NCBI RefSeq assembly: GCF_026651875.1
Contig: NZ_CP104067.1
Location: 1,860,001-1,924,000, forward strand
DNA from: Alicyclobacillus fastidiosus
GTDB lineage: Bacteria > Bacillota > Bacilli > Alicyclobacillales > Alicyclobacillaceae
Length of the DNA stretch: 64,000 nt
Direction of reading: 5' to 3'
Part shown: positions 9,164 to 17,790 of the stretch, in pieces
Position numbering within the stretch: position 1 is the first letter of the stretch
How the letters are laid out: every line of letters begins with the position of its first letter
Program-made: the position numbers and the translations under genes
The notes under the pieces: generated by a model
Database searches by the model: none
Told to the model about the DNA's origin: nothing
What the model saw: the letters and a program-made list of their open reading frames with translations, nothing else

Positions 9164-9575
9164 CGTTAGCTGTGCCGTAATGGGTCCGAATGGGCCTGAG
9201 CTTGCAGGTGAGTGGCAAGAAGTCGACATCAATATCAACAACGATGCTGAGACCTACCAAGAGACGAATAGTCGCATGCCTATCTATCTGGATGGGGACA
9301 TCACAATCGATGGAACGCTTAAACGTGGTTGGATGGACATGAACATTGTCGCGACGACTGTCGGAACAGGGAACTTGCAACCAGGGCAGTACATTCCGCC
9401 AAGTCCGCGATTTGTTATCACGTGTACCATTAACGCGCCAGATAAAGGGCTCAACGGGACGTATCAATTGACGGGCGTAATCATGGACAAAACTGCACTT
9501 GCTATTAAATCCGGCAAGAGTGTCGTTGATAGTAACATCTCATTCAAAGCAGAAGGGCTTATTGAAGCTCAATAA
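9138..9575 (+). CDS. Phage tail tube protein
   Basis: A 145-aa protein directly after sheath (and ferredoxin-like gene), the standard place for the tube that forms the inner channel of a contractile tail. Beta-rich sequence with DININNDAETYQ, an IDGTLKRGWMDM strand and IVDSNISFKAEGL-like end fits the XkdM/tube family. The ATG is chosen because GAGAGGAGGAG is 5-8 bases upstream; an in-frame TTG further upstream lies inside the previous gene. Confidence 0.8.
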   Translation: MGRPVQGHDVSCAVMGPNGPELAGEWQEVDININNDAETYQETNSRMPIYLDGDITIDGTLKRGWMDMNIVATTVGTGNLQPGQYIPPSPRFVITCTINAPDKGLNGTYQLTGVIMDKTALAIKSGKSVVDSNISFKAEGLIEAQ

Positions 9576-9589
9576 GGAGGCCTTTTAGG

Positions 9590-10012
9590 ATGCCAGAAAC
9601 AGTCGTTTACGGACCACTTGAATTACCATCGGGAAAGAAAATTAAGTTCCGACGTCCAAATGGATTGGATAGGTTTAACGTGTCTCAAGCAGCATCTATT
9701 GGACACGACGAGATTGTGACCGGCACAATGCGCCAGCAAGACTATCTGAGGGCTAAGGTTATCACCGAAGTCGATGGGAAGGCGATGGACGGTACAGGTT
9801 ATAAAACCCTCTTTAATACGTGGGACGACTTGGATATTCAGTACTATCAAGCGGTTTATACTGAGATGTTCGGCATGTCGGATCAAAGACAGGCTGACGC
9901 GAAAGAAAAAGCGGCTTTTTTGCTGAACAACTCGACCTCTACCGATGGGTCCAGCTCGCAAAACCCTGCAACTGCACCATCGACCGCTGGCTCACCCTCG
10001 ACCACGAGCTAA
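9590..10012 (+). CDS. Tail assembly chaperone, unshifted form
   Basis: A 140-aa protein with the gp41/gpE-type chaperone pattern: a short N-terminal beta strand (LELPSGKKIKFRRPNGLDRF), helices, and a C-terminal region that turns into Ser/Thr/Pro-rich low complexity after residue 112. Such chaperones bind the tape measure before tube polymerisation. The low-complexity end is a by-product of reading past the slippery site; see the frameshifted form. AAGGAGG precedes the start. Confidence 0.75.
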   Translation: MPETVVYGPLELPSGKKIKFRRPNGLDRFNVSQAASIGHDEIVTGTMRQQDYLRAKVITEVDGKAMDGTGYKTLFNTWDDLDIQYYQAVYTEMFGMSDQRQADAKEKAAFLLNNSTSTDGSSSQNPATAPSTAGSPSTTS

Positions 10013-10071
10013 AGGAGTCCATGTGGGAAGCATTTGCGTGGTTACAACAGGAACTAAAGAGTTCTGATTGA
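9590..10071 (+). CDS. Tail assembly chaperone, -1 frameshift form
   Basis: The heptamer T_TTT_TTG at 9916-9922 is in the correct phase for -1 slippage (P-site TTT and A-site TTG re-pair as TTT TTT). After the shift the frame runs on as AEQLDLYRWVQLAK, later ELKESMWEAFAWLQQELKSSD, giving a fusion of about 160 aa ending in TGA. This extension is a well-ordered helical sequence, unlike the Ser/Thr-rich unshifted tail. Tail chaperones of many long-tailed phages (lambda G/GT, P2 E/E') are made this way. Not tested here; the evidence is sequence phase and protein quality. Confidence 0.75.
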
Positions 10072-10087
10072 TCGTACTCACAAGTCG

Positions 10088-10115
10088 AACCGTTCTCTCC
10101 GGAGGACGGTTTTGT
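10088..10115 (+). terminator. Weak hairpin between chaperone and tape measure genes
   Basis: AACCGT and ACGGTT arms enclose an inner CTCCGGAG palindrome, followed by TTTTG. It may attenuate the long tape measure transcript or simply be a structured spacer. Confidence 0.35.
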
Positions 10116-10146
10116 TGTGAATATGATCAAGGAGGTGGTTTGGATT

Positions 10147-12420
10147 ATGGCAGATTTCATCGTATCGATGGTACTTACCGCAGTTAACGACATCACGCCG
10201 GTGCTCACGGAGATTAACGCACAACTTGATTCGTTGAAAGCGAGCATGGCGACTCTTAGCGGCGTAGCTGCAGGTGTTGATACAACCGCAATGGAGTCAA
10301 TGGCTCCTGCGATGGCGGAGACTGCAAAACAGGCTGATATGGCCGCTGCTAGTGTCACAGGCGTGAGCGCAGCCGCCACGGGTGTTGATGCAACCGCTAT
10401 TGAGACAATGGCCCCTGCCATGGCTTCTGCTTCAGTGGCAGCAAAGGACGTTGAGAACAACGTAAAAAGAGTCGGGAATGCCACGAAAGATGCGGCTAAA
10501 CAGGCTAAGGAAATGAAAAATGGTCTGAAGGCTATCGGGGAAGTTGGCATGGGGTTTACAGCCGGCGGAGCTGTATTGGGTTTTGGGATTGTCGAAGGAA
10601 TTAAGACCGCTGGGGAATTCCAATCCAAGCTCGTCACCATCCAAGACACGACGGGTGCAACGACAAAGCAAATGAATAGTCTGGGCGACAGCATCATGAA
10701 TGTGGCTTCCAAAGTATCGCGGTTCAGTGACTTGGACGTTGCTGGATTTGCACAACAGCTGTCTTCTGGCGGTTTGGGGAGCGTTGCGAACGTACAGAAA
10801 CTACTCATGCCGATGACCCAGTTCGCTGACGCTCAAATGTACGAAGGAAAGGTCTCAGACGGTTCAGAGGCAGTCAATATGGCTATCAACATGGCGCACT
10901 TGCTGGGGCACTACGACCCAACGTCACTTGCAAAATCGTTGAACACATTTAACGAGTACAGTTCTATGGAGCCTGGGTCAAGTGATGACTTGTTCCAAAC
11001 GCTTAAATACCTTGCTCCAACAGCCCTGCGTTCCTTACACATGAATGAAACATCAGTCATGCAGATGGCAGCCCTGGCTAACCGAGTTGGGTTAACTGGT
11101 TCTCATGGTGGTACAAATGCTGCCGATATGGTGCTTCGTCTTATTCCTGGTTACGTCATGGGTACCACAGGAAAACCATCAGCAACGGTCATGTCGGCGA
11201 TGGAGCAACTGGGTATGGTTAACGCCCAAGGGCAATCCCAGTTCTTTAAAAACGGGCAGATCGTCAACTTCCAAAAACTCATTCAAACTTTAGTCGAAGA
11301 TGGCAAAAAGTTTAATCCTGAAGAGTTGACTAAACTGTATACACACGTATTCGGTGTCCAAGGCGGACGAGCTGCCACGATATTTGCCGATCCACAGGTG
11401 CTTAATCAGCTGAAAGGCATGGAGACTCAGCTGACGCATATGAAGTCTACTACCCAGATTCAACAGGACCAACAGAACACACCAGCCGGTCAAATGAACG
11501 AGCTGAGATCCAATTTACAGACTGCTGACATCCGGATTGCGAAACAACTTGGTGCGGCGCTTAATCCGTTGCTCCACACCTTAAACGCAATACTTGCCAA
11601 ATTCCTTGTGTTCGAACAACAACATCCCAAATTGCTTCAATTCATTGCCGTTTTTGCATCCATCGCGGCGGCAGTTCTCTTAACAATTGGACCTACGCTG
11701 TTGTTGGTGGCTGGTGTCGGTAAGTTTGCTGGGTTCCTAAAAGGTGACGATCTTAAAGCTGGAGCAAAGATATTCGCTAGCATGGGGAGATTCGTATTAT
11801 CGACCGCGCGCTCTTTTGCACAGCTCGCACTCGGCATTGATAAATCCACCATCGCGTATGTAGCAAATGTTGCTAAAACCATTGCAGTCAAGACGGCGCA
11901 GTTGGCGGTTGCAGCGGCTAGTAAAACATGGGCTGCCATGCAATGGCTCGTAAATGCCGCGATGGATGCGAACCCAATCGGGATCGTCATTCTCGCAATC
12001 GCGGCTTTGGTGGCGGCTGTTGTGTTAGTGGTCACGCACTGGAAGACCTGTGTGCAGTGGCTTCAGAATGCTTGGAACTGGTTTAAACACCTGGGGGTTG
12101 CTGCACAAAGTGCGATTGCGCTCATCATGCCGATTGTGGGTATTCCAGCTATGATCATCGCACATTGGGGCCAGATTGCCTCGTTCTTCGATAACATTTG
12201 GAAGCACATCTCTCCGGTGATATCTGGTGTAGAACGCTTCCTTGGGATAGGCGGTGGTTCATCGCCGCAGCTCGTAGCAGGTTCCGGAAGTGGCGGAAAC
12301 ACGCAAGTAACAAACCATTTCTATATCACCTCTACCAATCCCAAACAAGCTGCCAACGAAACGGCAAGCGTGCAGGACAAGTATTATCGTTCCCGATATC
12401 CACTACCGGCTGCCAGATAA
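10147..12420 (+). CDS. Tail tape measure protein, TP901 family
   Basis: At 757 aa this is the longest phage gene in the window. It sets tail length and is later ejected to help DNA entry. The N-terminus is Ala-rich and helical (two similar stretches at about residues 30-60 and 80-110). The family core starts at about residue 150 with the motif AGEFQSKLVTIQDTTGAT. Two hydrophobic stretches (about 500-535 and 615-635) could span a membrane, as usual in tape measures. I start at the ATG with AAGGAGGTGG just upstream; an in-frame GTG ten codons earlier overlaps that site. Confidence 0.9.
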   Translation: MADFIVSMVLTAVNDITPVLTEINAQLDSLKASMATLSGVAAGVDTTAMESMAPAMAETAKQADMAAASVTGVSAAATGVDATAIETMAPAMASASVAAKDVENNVKRVGNATKDAAKQAKEMKNGLKAIGEVGMGFTAGGAVLGFGIVEGIKTAGEFQSKLVTIQDTTGATTKQMNSLGDSIMNVASKVSRFSDLDVAGFAQQLSSGGLGSVANVQKLLMPMTQFADAQMYEGKVSDGSEAVNMAINMAHLLGHYDPTSLAKSLNTFNEYSSMEPGSSDDLFQTLKYLAPTALRSLHMNETSVMQMAALANRVGLTGSHGGTNAADMVLRLIPGYVMGTTGKPSATVMSAMEQLGMVNAQGQSQFFKNGQIVNFQKLIQTLVEDGKKFNPEELTKLYTHVFGVQGGRAATIFADPQVLNQLKGMETQLTHMKSTTQIQQDQQNTPAGQMNELRSNLQTADIRIAKQLGAALNPLLHTLNAILAKFLVFEQQHPKLLQFIAVFASIAAAVLLTIGPTLLLVAGVGKFAGFLKGDDLKAGAKIFASMGRFVLSTARSFAQLALGIDKSTIAYVANVAKTIAVKTAQLAVAAASKTWAAMQWLVNAAMDANPIGIVILAIAALVAAVVLVVTHWKTCVQWLQNAWNWFKHLGVAAQSAIALIMPIVGIPAMIIAHWGQIASFFDNIWKHISPVISGVERFLGIGGGSSPQLVAGSGSGGNTQVTNHFYITSTNPKQAANETASVQDKYYRSRYPLPAAR

Positions 12421-12432
12421 GGAGGGATGGTT

Positions 12433-13182
12433 ATGTCGTCGGCTAACTTGATAATCGGCAATTATACGTTCGCTCTTCTACCGAAGGAGAGCATGGACTT
12501 TGACTTTGGACGCAGCATCTATAAGTTGGATACGCAAGGCGCTCCGACGTACCAGGACCTAGGGGTCGACGAAAAGACTCTGTCATTTTCCGGTTCCATC
12601 GTTGGCACCGGGGCATGGACGCAAGCAGAGGCGATTGAGTCTTTAATGGATAAGGGGCTGCCGCAAAAACTCGTCTACAGTTCGATTCAACGTTCTGTAC
12701 GTATCAACAAATTCAGTCCCAAGTATATACGCGATGATCGAGTGGACTTCAGCATAGACCTCATCGTGATTCCGCCAACATCCGGGTATAACGCTGCACC
12801 GACCCAGGTAACAGTGCCGAACACGACGTTACCTGCCAAGTCTCCTCCGGCAGCTACAAGCACAGCGTCCATTTCCCAGTACTGCGACAAGAGCTATACA
12901 GTTAAATCTGGTGATACGCTTTGGGGCATCGCACAAAGGATACTTGGGAGCAGTGCTTCGGGGAACGACATCGCAACGCTGGCAAACACGATCGCTAAAG
13001 CAAACGGGATAACTAATCCTAAGCTCTTGCAGATAGGGCAAGTGTTGAAGGTTCCATCGACGACATCCAATCAGCAGAACGCGAATGCAGCATACACGAC
13101 CCGGCAAACCGCAACTGTGACGACCGCGGGGATTAATTATCTCCAGACGCAGGAAGCGACCGTGCGATTCGAGGCGTCGTAA
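12433..13182 (+). CDS. LysM-containing baseplate/tail protein, XkdP-like
   Basis: A 249-aa protein placed right after the tape measure. Residues about 1-115 form a beta-rich phage domain (FDFGRSIYKLDTQG). A Pro/Thr linker follows, and residues about 150-205 are a LysM domain (YTVKSGDTLWGIAQRILG, later LLQIGQVLKVP). LysM binds peptidoglycan glycan chains and here probably docks the hub to the cell wall. The ATG is the second of two; it has the better spacing to AAGGAGGG. Confidence 0.8.
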   Translation: MSSANLIIGNYTFALLPKESMDFDFGRSIYKLDTQGAPTYQDLGVDEKTLSFSGSIVGTGAWTQAEAIESLMDKGLPQKLVYSSIQRSVRINKFSPKYIRDDRVDFSIDLIVIPPTSGYNAAPTQVTVPNTTLPAKSPPAATSTASISQYCDKSYTVKSGDTLWGIAQRILGSSASGNDIATLANTIAKANGITNPKLLQIGQVLKVPSTTSNQQNANAAYTTRQTATVTTAGINYLQTQEATVRFEAS

Positions 13183-14294
13183 TGGGAGAGCCAAGATGCT
13201 TAGTGGAAGTTGCCGGTCAAATCGTGCTACCGGATGATATTTACGAGTGTGATATCGATCTTACTTTATACATGGCGGCCAGTAGCTTTGACATCATCAT
13301 TAATAACTCGGATCTGAAATCGGACTGGTTTCAGAAGAAACAGCAGGTCAAGGTTTACTATGGGTACGTTGCTGACCCTTCGAATTGGAGTATCAACGAC
13401 CTGGAGCACGTGTTCACGGGTAAGACCGATGGGGTTCAGCCTCAATGGGGCGGACAGCAGGGCAACGTTGTTGAACTGGTTGGCAGGGATTACTCGGGCC
13501 AGATGATCGACACTTATAACAGTTACGCATTCACAAACTGGACATCCAGTGAGATAGCCAATTATTTTGCTAAGAAATACGGTCTGACTCCTCTTATCAC
13601 TCCTACGACTTCGGTGGTTCCGAGTGATGCGTATCAAAACCTGCAGGAATGGGACGTCCTCCAAACATGTGCTGTGCGTGAAGGATTTATTTGCTATGTG
13701 ACCAAGGACCTTGAATTGTACTTCGGGCCGCGCCAATACAGCGGTAATCCAGTGGCAACGATTTCCATGGCTTCAATTTCTGAGACAGCAGCTTCGGGGG
13801 ATGGCCTTTCGTTTGATGACTCTGCGGTCGGGGTCTATAACAAAGTGACTGTCATCCATTACTACAAAGGACAAACCATCGAAGGCAGCGCACAAAACGA
13901 TCAACTCATTCAGTCCATGGGCGGCCAAGTGGTCGAAAAAATCATGACGGATTCAAAGGCAACCACGCCTGCGCTTGCTAATCAGCTCGCCCAAAATTAT
14001 CTAACTCAATATTCACGGGAGGCCATTACAGGCAATCTTCAAAACTTGCCGGGGAATACAGCATACGTCATCGATGCTTTGGTCCAGGTCACGGATGCAG
14101 GGCGGTTTTCAGGCAAGTATTACATCGAGGAAGTGAAGTTCCAGTACGGTAAGCAAAATGGTTTCGTAACTGAAACCCTGGCTGTCACCAACATCCTGCC
14201 TGACTACGCTTATCAGTACAAAACCGACTTGTATGGTGACAGTGGAGAAACCAACATTGAATCTGAACTCGATGACGATTGGGAGGCGAGCTGA
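13182..14294 (+). CDS. Baseplate hub protein, XkdQ/gpD-like
   Basis: A 370-aa protein with the fold pattern of late control gene D/XkdQ hub proteins: strands with FDIIINNSDL, then a VKVYYGY strand, a GRDYSGQMID motif and the domain with SEIANYFAKKYG. These proteins form the centre of the baseplate that holds the spike. The start shares one base with the previous stop (TAATG). Confidence 0.8.
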   Translation: MGEPRCLVEVAGQIVLPDDIYECDIDLTLYMAASSFDIIINNSDLKSDWFQKKQQVKVYYGYVADPSNWSINDLEHVFTGKTDGVQPQWGGQQGNVVELVGRDYSGQMIDTYNSYAFTNWTSSEIANYFAKKYGLTPLITPTTSVVPSDAYQNLQEWDVLQTCAVREGFICYVTKDLELYFGPRQYSGNPVATISMASISETAASGDGLSFDDSAVGVYNKVTVIHYYKGQTIEGSAQNDQLIQSMGGQVVEKIMTDSKATTPALANQLAQNYLTQYSREAITGNLQNLPGNTAYVIDALVQVTDAGRFSGKYYIEEVKFQYGKQNGFVTETLAVTNILPDYAYQYKTDLYGDSGETNIESELDDDWEAS

Positions 14295-14653
14295 TGGGGG
14301 CGATGGGAAACTTCTCTCCGTACTACCCTCAGCGCGGGATTGTAATGACGCTCAACGGCAATTACCAAGCTAAAGTGAACTTGCCTGAGGCTAAGTTTGA
14401 CACCGATTGGGCCGACTCCTGCGTGTATTTGCCGCAAGAAGGCGTAGAAGTATTGGTAATCTTCATCAACGGCGATTTGAACCGTCCGGTCATCACGAAC
14501 CGTCTTCCAACTGATAACGAAGTCGGCAATGCATCTGTCGAGTTGGGAGGAGGGGGCCAAGGAGTCGCCTATGTCGGATGTACCGTGCAAGTTGACCTGC
14601 AAACAGGTCAGGGAACAATTACGAGCGGCTCAAACAAAGTCACAACTGGATAG
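14294..14653 (+). CDS. Short baseplate spike protein, gpV-type OB fold
   Basis: A 119-aa protein matching the OB-fold head of phage spikes: RGIVMTLNGNYQAKVNLPE, then LPQEGVEVLVIFINGDLNRPVI. The triangular beta-helix tip of longer gpV proteins is absent; only a Gly-rich stretch and a short beta end follow. The ATG overlaps the previous stop (TGATG) and has GGAGGCGAG upstream. Confidence 0.78.
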   Translation: MGAMGNFSPYYPQRGIVMTLNGNYQAKVNLPEAKFDTDWADSCVYLPQEGVEVLVIFINGDLNRPVITNRLPTDNEVGNASVELGGGGQGVAYVGCTVQVDLQTGQGTITSGSNKVTTG

Positions 14654-14665
14654 GAGGGCTAACCC

Positions 14666-15055
14666 TTGTCGGACATCTACGGTACTGATTTAGCGCAGAC
14701 GGCTAATCAAGACTGGCAAACCACCGCAACAGCGGATGTGGCTACAGTCTCAGGGCCGACAAATTTAGTCCAAGCGCTCCAACGGCGAACGAGCACCCGC
14801 GTAGGTGCTCTTTTTTATGCGCCGAGCTACGGCAACCCAATCTACGATTTGCTGTCATTGCCGATTAATGACGATTGGGTAAGCAATGCCGAGACGGCAG
14901 GGCAAACCTGTTTGTTGGGTGATCCGCGTGTCGCTTCCGCTCAGGTGACGGTGACGCCGAACCCAGAGGCACGAACCGTGTCTGTTTATTACTCCTGGAC
15001 GGATTTGAATGGCAACACGGGGCAGTTCTCGCAGGAGGTGCCTGTCAGTGTATAA
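14666..15055 (+). CDS. Baseplate wedge protein, gpW/gp25-like
   Basis: A 129-aa protein before the J-like gene, where gp25-type wedge proteins sit. The pattern RTSTRVGALFYAPSYGNPIYDLL and the later VTPNPEARTVSVYYSW fits gp25/XkdS-type folds. The TTG start follows TAGGAGGGC by 6 bases. Its coding sequence contains a perfect terminator-like hairpin (separate entry). Confidence 0.7.
   Translation: MSDIYGTDLAQTANQDWQTTATADVATVSGPTNLVQALQRRTSTRVGALFYAPSYGNPIYDLLSLPINDDWVSNAETAGQTCLLGDPRVASAQVTVTPNPEARTVSVYYSWTDLNGNTGQFSQEVPVSV
14791..14816 (+). terminator. Terminator-like hairpin inside the wedge gene
   Basis: GAGCACC and GGTGCTC form a perfect 7-bp stem around a 6-base loop, directly followed by six T. 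It lies wholly inside coding sequence. Its stem and T-run match those of the real terminator after the tiny ORF near 18,760. Confidence 0.5.
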
Positions 15056-16118
15056 GACCTACGACCAGATTGTCGCCGAAATGCAGGCAGATATGACCGC
15101 CTCCGGCTCAGCAGCAACCGATTGGAACGACGGTTCTCAAATCCAAACGATGGTGCAGGTCACGTCCAGAGCTTTGTACACACAGTGGTATATGCTTGAG
15201 CTCCTGGTTGAACTATTCTTCGTCAGCTCCTGCGAAGGTCCATTCCTAGATTTAAGGGTAAACGAACGCGGGATCTACAGGAATCAGGGAACCGCATCGA
15301 CAGGTCCTATTACGTTCTCCCGTACAACTCCAAGTCCTGTAGGAACCGACATCCCCGCTGGAACGACCTTCTCAACACTTGATGGGACAGTACAAGTTAC
15401 AACAACGGCTGACACGCCTCTGCAAAGTGGATGGACGACAGGTACGGCAACCGTGAATTGCACGACAGTTGGCGTTGCAGGGAACCTTGTTGCTGGTACA
15501 CCTTTGCAAATTGTAGGTCCAACTCCTTCAGGTTTGCAGACTATTGAGGTTGGCGCTGGTGGCCTCACCGGAGGCGTTGATGAGGAGTCTGACGACGCAC
15601 TCAGGGCTCGGTACCTTTACGCCATTCAGAATCCGGTGGATGGAGGTACTCCAGCCGATTACCAAGTCTGGGCTGATTCAGTAAATGGAGTAACGAATGC
15701 GTCCGTATTCCCGCTTGCACGGGGAAATGGGACGGTCGACATCGTCATTTCGGATGGAGGTATCCCACCCGATAGTTTGGTGGAACAGGTGCAGTCGGTC
15801 ATCAGTGCAAATGCACCAATTGGAGCAGATGCACAAGTCTTTGCTCCGACCGCAAACCCAGTAGATATCACAATGACGGTTACGCCGGCCACAGGATACA
15901 CATTTGCGACGGTGCAGACATCTGTCCAGCAGTCACTTCAGAATTACATTTCCTCTATCCCCATTGGCGGTGTTGTTCGTGTGGCAGCAATACAGGATGC
16001 AGCTTTTAGAACAACTGGAGTGTTGGATTGCTCCATATCTGCTCCTACGGCAAATATCACGTTGAGTGAAGAATCGATGGCCACACTCGGGAACGTTGAT
16101 ATAACGCAGGGGTCATAG
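15048..16118 (+). CDS. Baseplate J-like protein
   Basis: A 356-aa protein of the gpJ/gp47 family that forms the outer wedge arms. It has the early helix YDQIVAEMQADMTASG, the beta domain with GPITFSRTTPSPVGTDIPAGT-type strands (about residues 80-150), GGLTGGVDEESDDALRARYL and the C-terminal sandwich ending at TLGNVDITQ. The GTG start overlaps the previous gene by 8 bases and has GCAGGAGGTG upstream; earlier in-frame starts lie deeper inside the previous gene. Confidence 0.87.
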   Translation: MYKTYDQIVAEMQADMTASGSAATDWNDGSQIQTMVQVTSRALYTQWYMLELLVELFFVSSCEGPFLDLRVNERGIYRNQGTASTGPITFSRTTPSPVGTDIPAGTTFSTLDGTVQVTTTADTPLQSGWTTGTATVNCTTVGVAGNLVAGTPLQIVGPTPSGLQTIEVGAGGLTGGVDEESDDALRARYLYAIQNPVDGGTPADYQVWADSVNGVTNASVFPLARGNGTVDIVISDGGIPPDSLVEQVQSVISANAPIGADAQVFAPTANPVDITMTVTPATGYTFATVQTSVQQSLQNYISSIPIGGVVRVAAIQDAAFRTTGVLDCSISAPTANITLSEESMATLGNVDITQGS

Positions 16119-16128
16119 GAGGGGGACG

Positions 16129-16695
16129 ATGGCGAACTACGATGATTTTGTCAGTTGGCTGCCACCCTCGTTTTTTGCTGGGACAGATGCGGTTACGATG
16201 AACGCCTTCCTTGTAGCGCTCGGTCGGCAGTTCGATGACTTAGATGCGGCTATTGCCGACAACCAGAACCAGCTTTTTATCCAGTTGGCCACATGGGCGC
16301 TCAGTACGTACGAAGCGGAGTTCGCTATCAAATTGGTGGATGGCGGTACAGATTCCGAGCGTCAGAACAACATCATGGCGAAAAACCGTGCCGGTCAGGG
16401 GGCAACACCTGCCGCCCTCTTAAATATCCTGTCGGCTTACGGATACGCCTGTCAGATTAACCAGGACTTTGCGAACTACGCATTCACCATCCAGTTCACA
16501 GACTTCAAAGGCATACCACCGAACATGGGGGATTTACAAACACTTCTTACATCCATGACACCAGCGCACCTACAGACGCTGTATTCGTACTTGTACAACG
16601 TGTTCAGCAATGTAGATGGGCAGTTTACTTACTCTCAGCTCGCCGAAAGTGGCCTGACATACGAACAGCTGCTCACGCAGTTACCAACTACATGA
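16129..16695 (+). CDS. Baseplate protein, YmfQ/gp48-like (DUF2313)
   Basis: A 188-aa protein following the J-like gene, as gpI/gp48 proteins do; it links the wedge to the fibres. Motifs are LPPSFFAGTDAVTMNAFL, a helix with LDAAIADNQNQLFIQLATWAL, and a YGYACQINQDFANY region. GGAGGGGGAC precedes the ATG. Confidence 0.75.
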   Translation: MANYDDFVSWLPPSFFAGTDAVTMNAFLVALGRQFDDLDAAIADNQNQLFIQLATWALSTYEAEFAIKLVDGGTDSERQNNIMAKNRAGQGATPAALLNILSAYGYACQINQDFANYAFTIQFTDFKGIPPNMGDLQTLLTSMTPAHLQTLYSYLYNVFSNVDGQFTYSQLAESGLTYEQLLTQLPTT

Positions 16696-16707
16696 GTGAG
16701 GTGATTT

Positions 16708-17421
16708 ATGGTGCAAACAACTCCGAATTATGGACTACAACAGCCGCAGGGAAACGACACGGTTGACCTAGTCGATTTGATAACAAACAACACGAATATC
16801 ATCGATACACAGATGAAAGCAAACGCGACTGCAGCGGCGGCTGCCCAGACGAGTGCGAATAACGCACAAACCACGGCGTCCGCGGCCCAGTCAACCGCGA
16901 ATCAAGCTCTTTCTGCGGCGGAGAATATCAGTCCCGCAACTCCCAACCAAGCAGGGATTGTACTGGTCTCGGCACCTTCTGCTAGTGGACAGGATCCTGT
17001 AGCAGTTGCAACGACGGATCCAGTCTATGAGAATGCGGCCCGCAAGGACGTTGCGCAAATATTTACAGCGCAGCAAACATGGGCGGCAACGGCTATTATG
17101 GCGGCATTGCAAGCGGCAACGTCGAGCAATAACTACGGATCCATCCAATTACAGTTTCAACGTTCCTATTGGAACAATGGCGCGGCGACGACAGGGACAA
17201 GCTACTGGCAATACGACAACACCGGGAATTTGAATTGGTACAACGAGAGCGGAACGGCGATTTTTAGCGTTGACCAGAATGGGGATTTAACGGCTAACGG
17301 CACCATTAAATCCAATGGGAATAGCGTTCTGACTACGTTGACAGGTGTTACATCTGTGAATGGTCAGACAGGCGCAGTAACAATAGTCGATCCGGTAACG
17401 ACATCTATAATCTTCGGATAA
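16708..17421 (+). CDS. Phage tail fibre protein
   Basis: A 237-aa fibre subunit. The N-terminus (TPNYGLQQPQGNDTVDLVDL) is the tail-docking type seen after baseplate genes. Residues about 35-72 are an Ala/Thr/Gln coiled-coil shaft. The C-terminal part holds the VTSVNGQTGAVTI strand common in phage fibres. It probably trimerises and contacts the host surface. Confidence 0.8.
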   Translation: MVQTTPNYGLQQPQGNDTVDLVDLITNNTNIIDTQMKANATAAAAAQTSANNAQTTASAAQSTANQALSAAENISPATPNQAGIVLVSAPSASGQDPVAVATTDPVYENAARKDVAQIFTAQQTWAATAIMAALQAATSSNNYGSIQLQFQRSYWNNGAATTGTSYWQYDNTGNLNWYNESGTAIFSVDQNGDLTANGTIKSNGNSVLTTLTGVTSVNGQTGAVTIVDPVTTSIIFG

Positions 17422-17434
17422 TAGGAGGGGAACC

Positions 17435-17776
17435 ATGGGACAACCATTTCTTCAATCGGGTACTATTTCGTGTCCGGCTAACACGACATGGACTGCCGGG
17501 GTTACTATCACACCGCCAGCAGGTTCAAATGGTTTAATGATTACTGAACTCATGTTAGCTAATGGTAGTACGAGCTACCTCGCGGTGGATTGGACATTCA
17601 ATGGCAACGTACCCGGTCCCTATATATATGCAAATCTCGGTGATAGCAACGGTCACACCAGTGTCACTGGCCGTAAGATATTTGTACCCGCAGGGCAGAC
17701 ATTGACGCTCATGTATAACAACGGCGGTAGTTCGTCGTATTCCGCAGGCTATTATGTCACTGGTTATACGGTATAA
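17435..17776 (+). CDS. Small beta-rich fibre-associated protein
   Basis: A 113-aa protein without Cys pairs or membrane segments except one Cys near the N-terminus. Sequence is Gly/Ser/Thr/Asn-rich with alternating hydrophobics (for example GYYVTGYTV at the end), suggesting a beta sandwich such as a receptor-binding tip. It lies between fibre and fibre assembly genes, with AGGAGGGG upstream. Not recognised by family. Confidence 0.6.
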   Translation: MGQPFLQSGTISCPANTTWTAGVTITPPAGSNGLMITELMLANGSTSYLAVDWTFNGNVPGPYIYANLGDSNGHTSVTGRKIFVPAGQTLTLMYNNGGSSSYSAGYYVTGYTV

Positions 17777-17790
17777 GGAGGATGGTGTAG

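Noticed and set aside
9939..10808. 289-codon minus-strand frame opposite the chaperone and tape measure
   Set aside because: Complementary strand of Ala/Thr-rich tape measure sequence; low-complexity product and no start signal.
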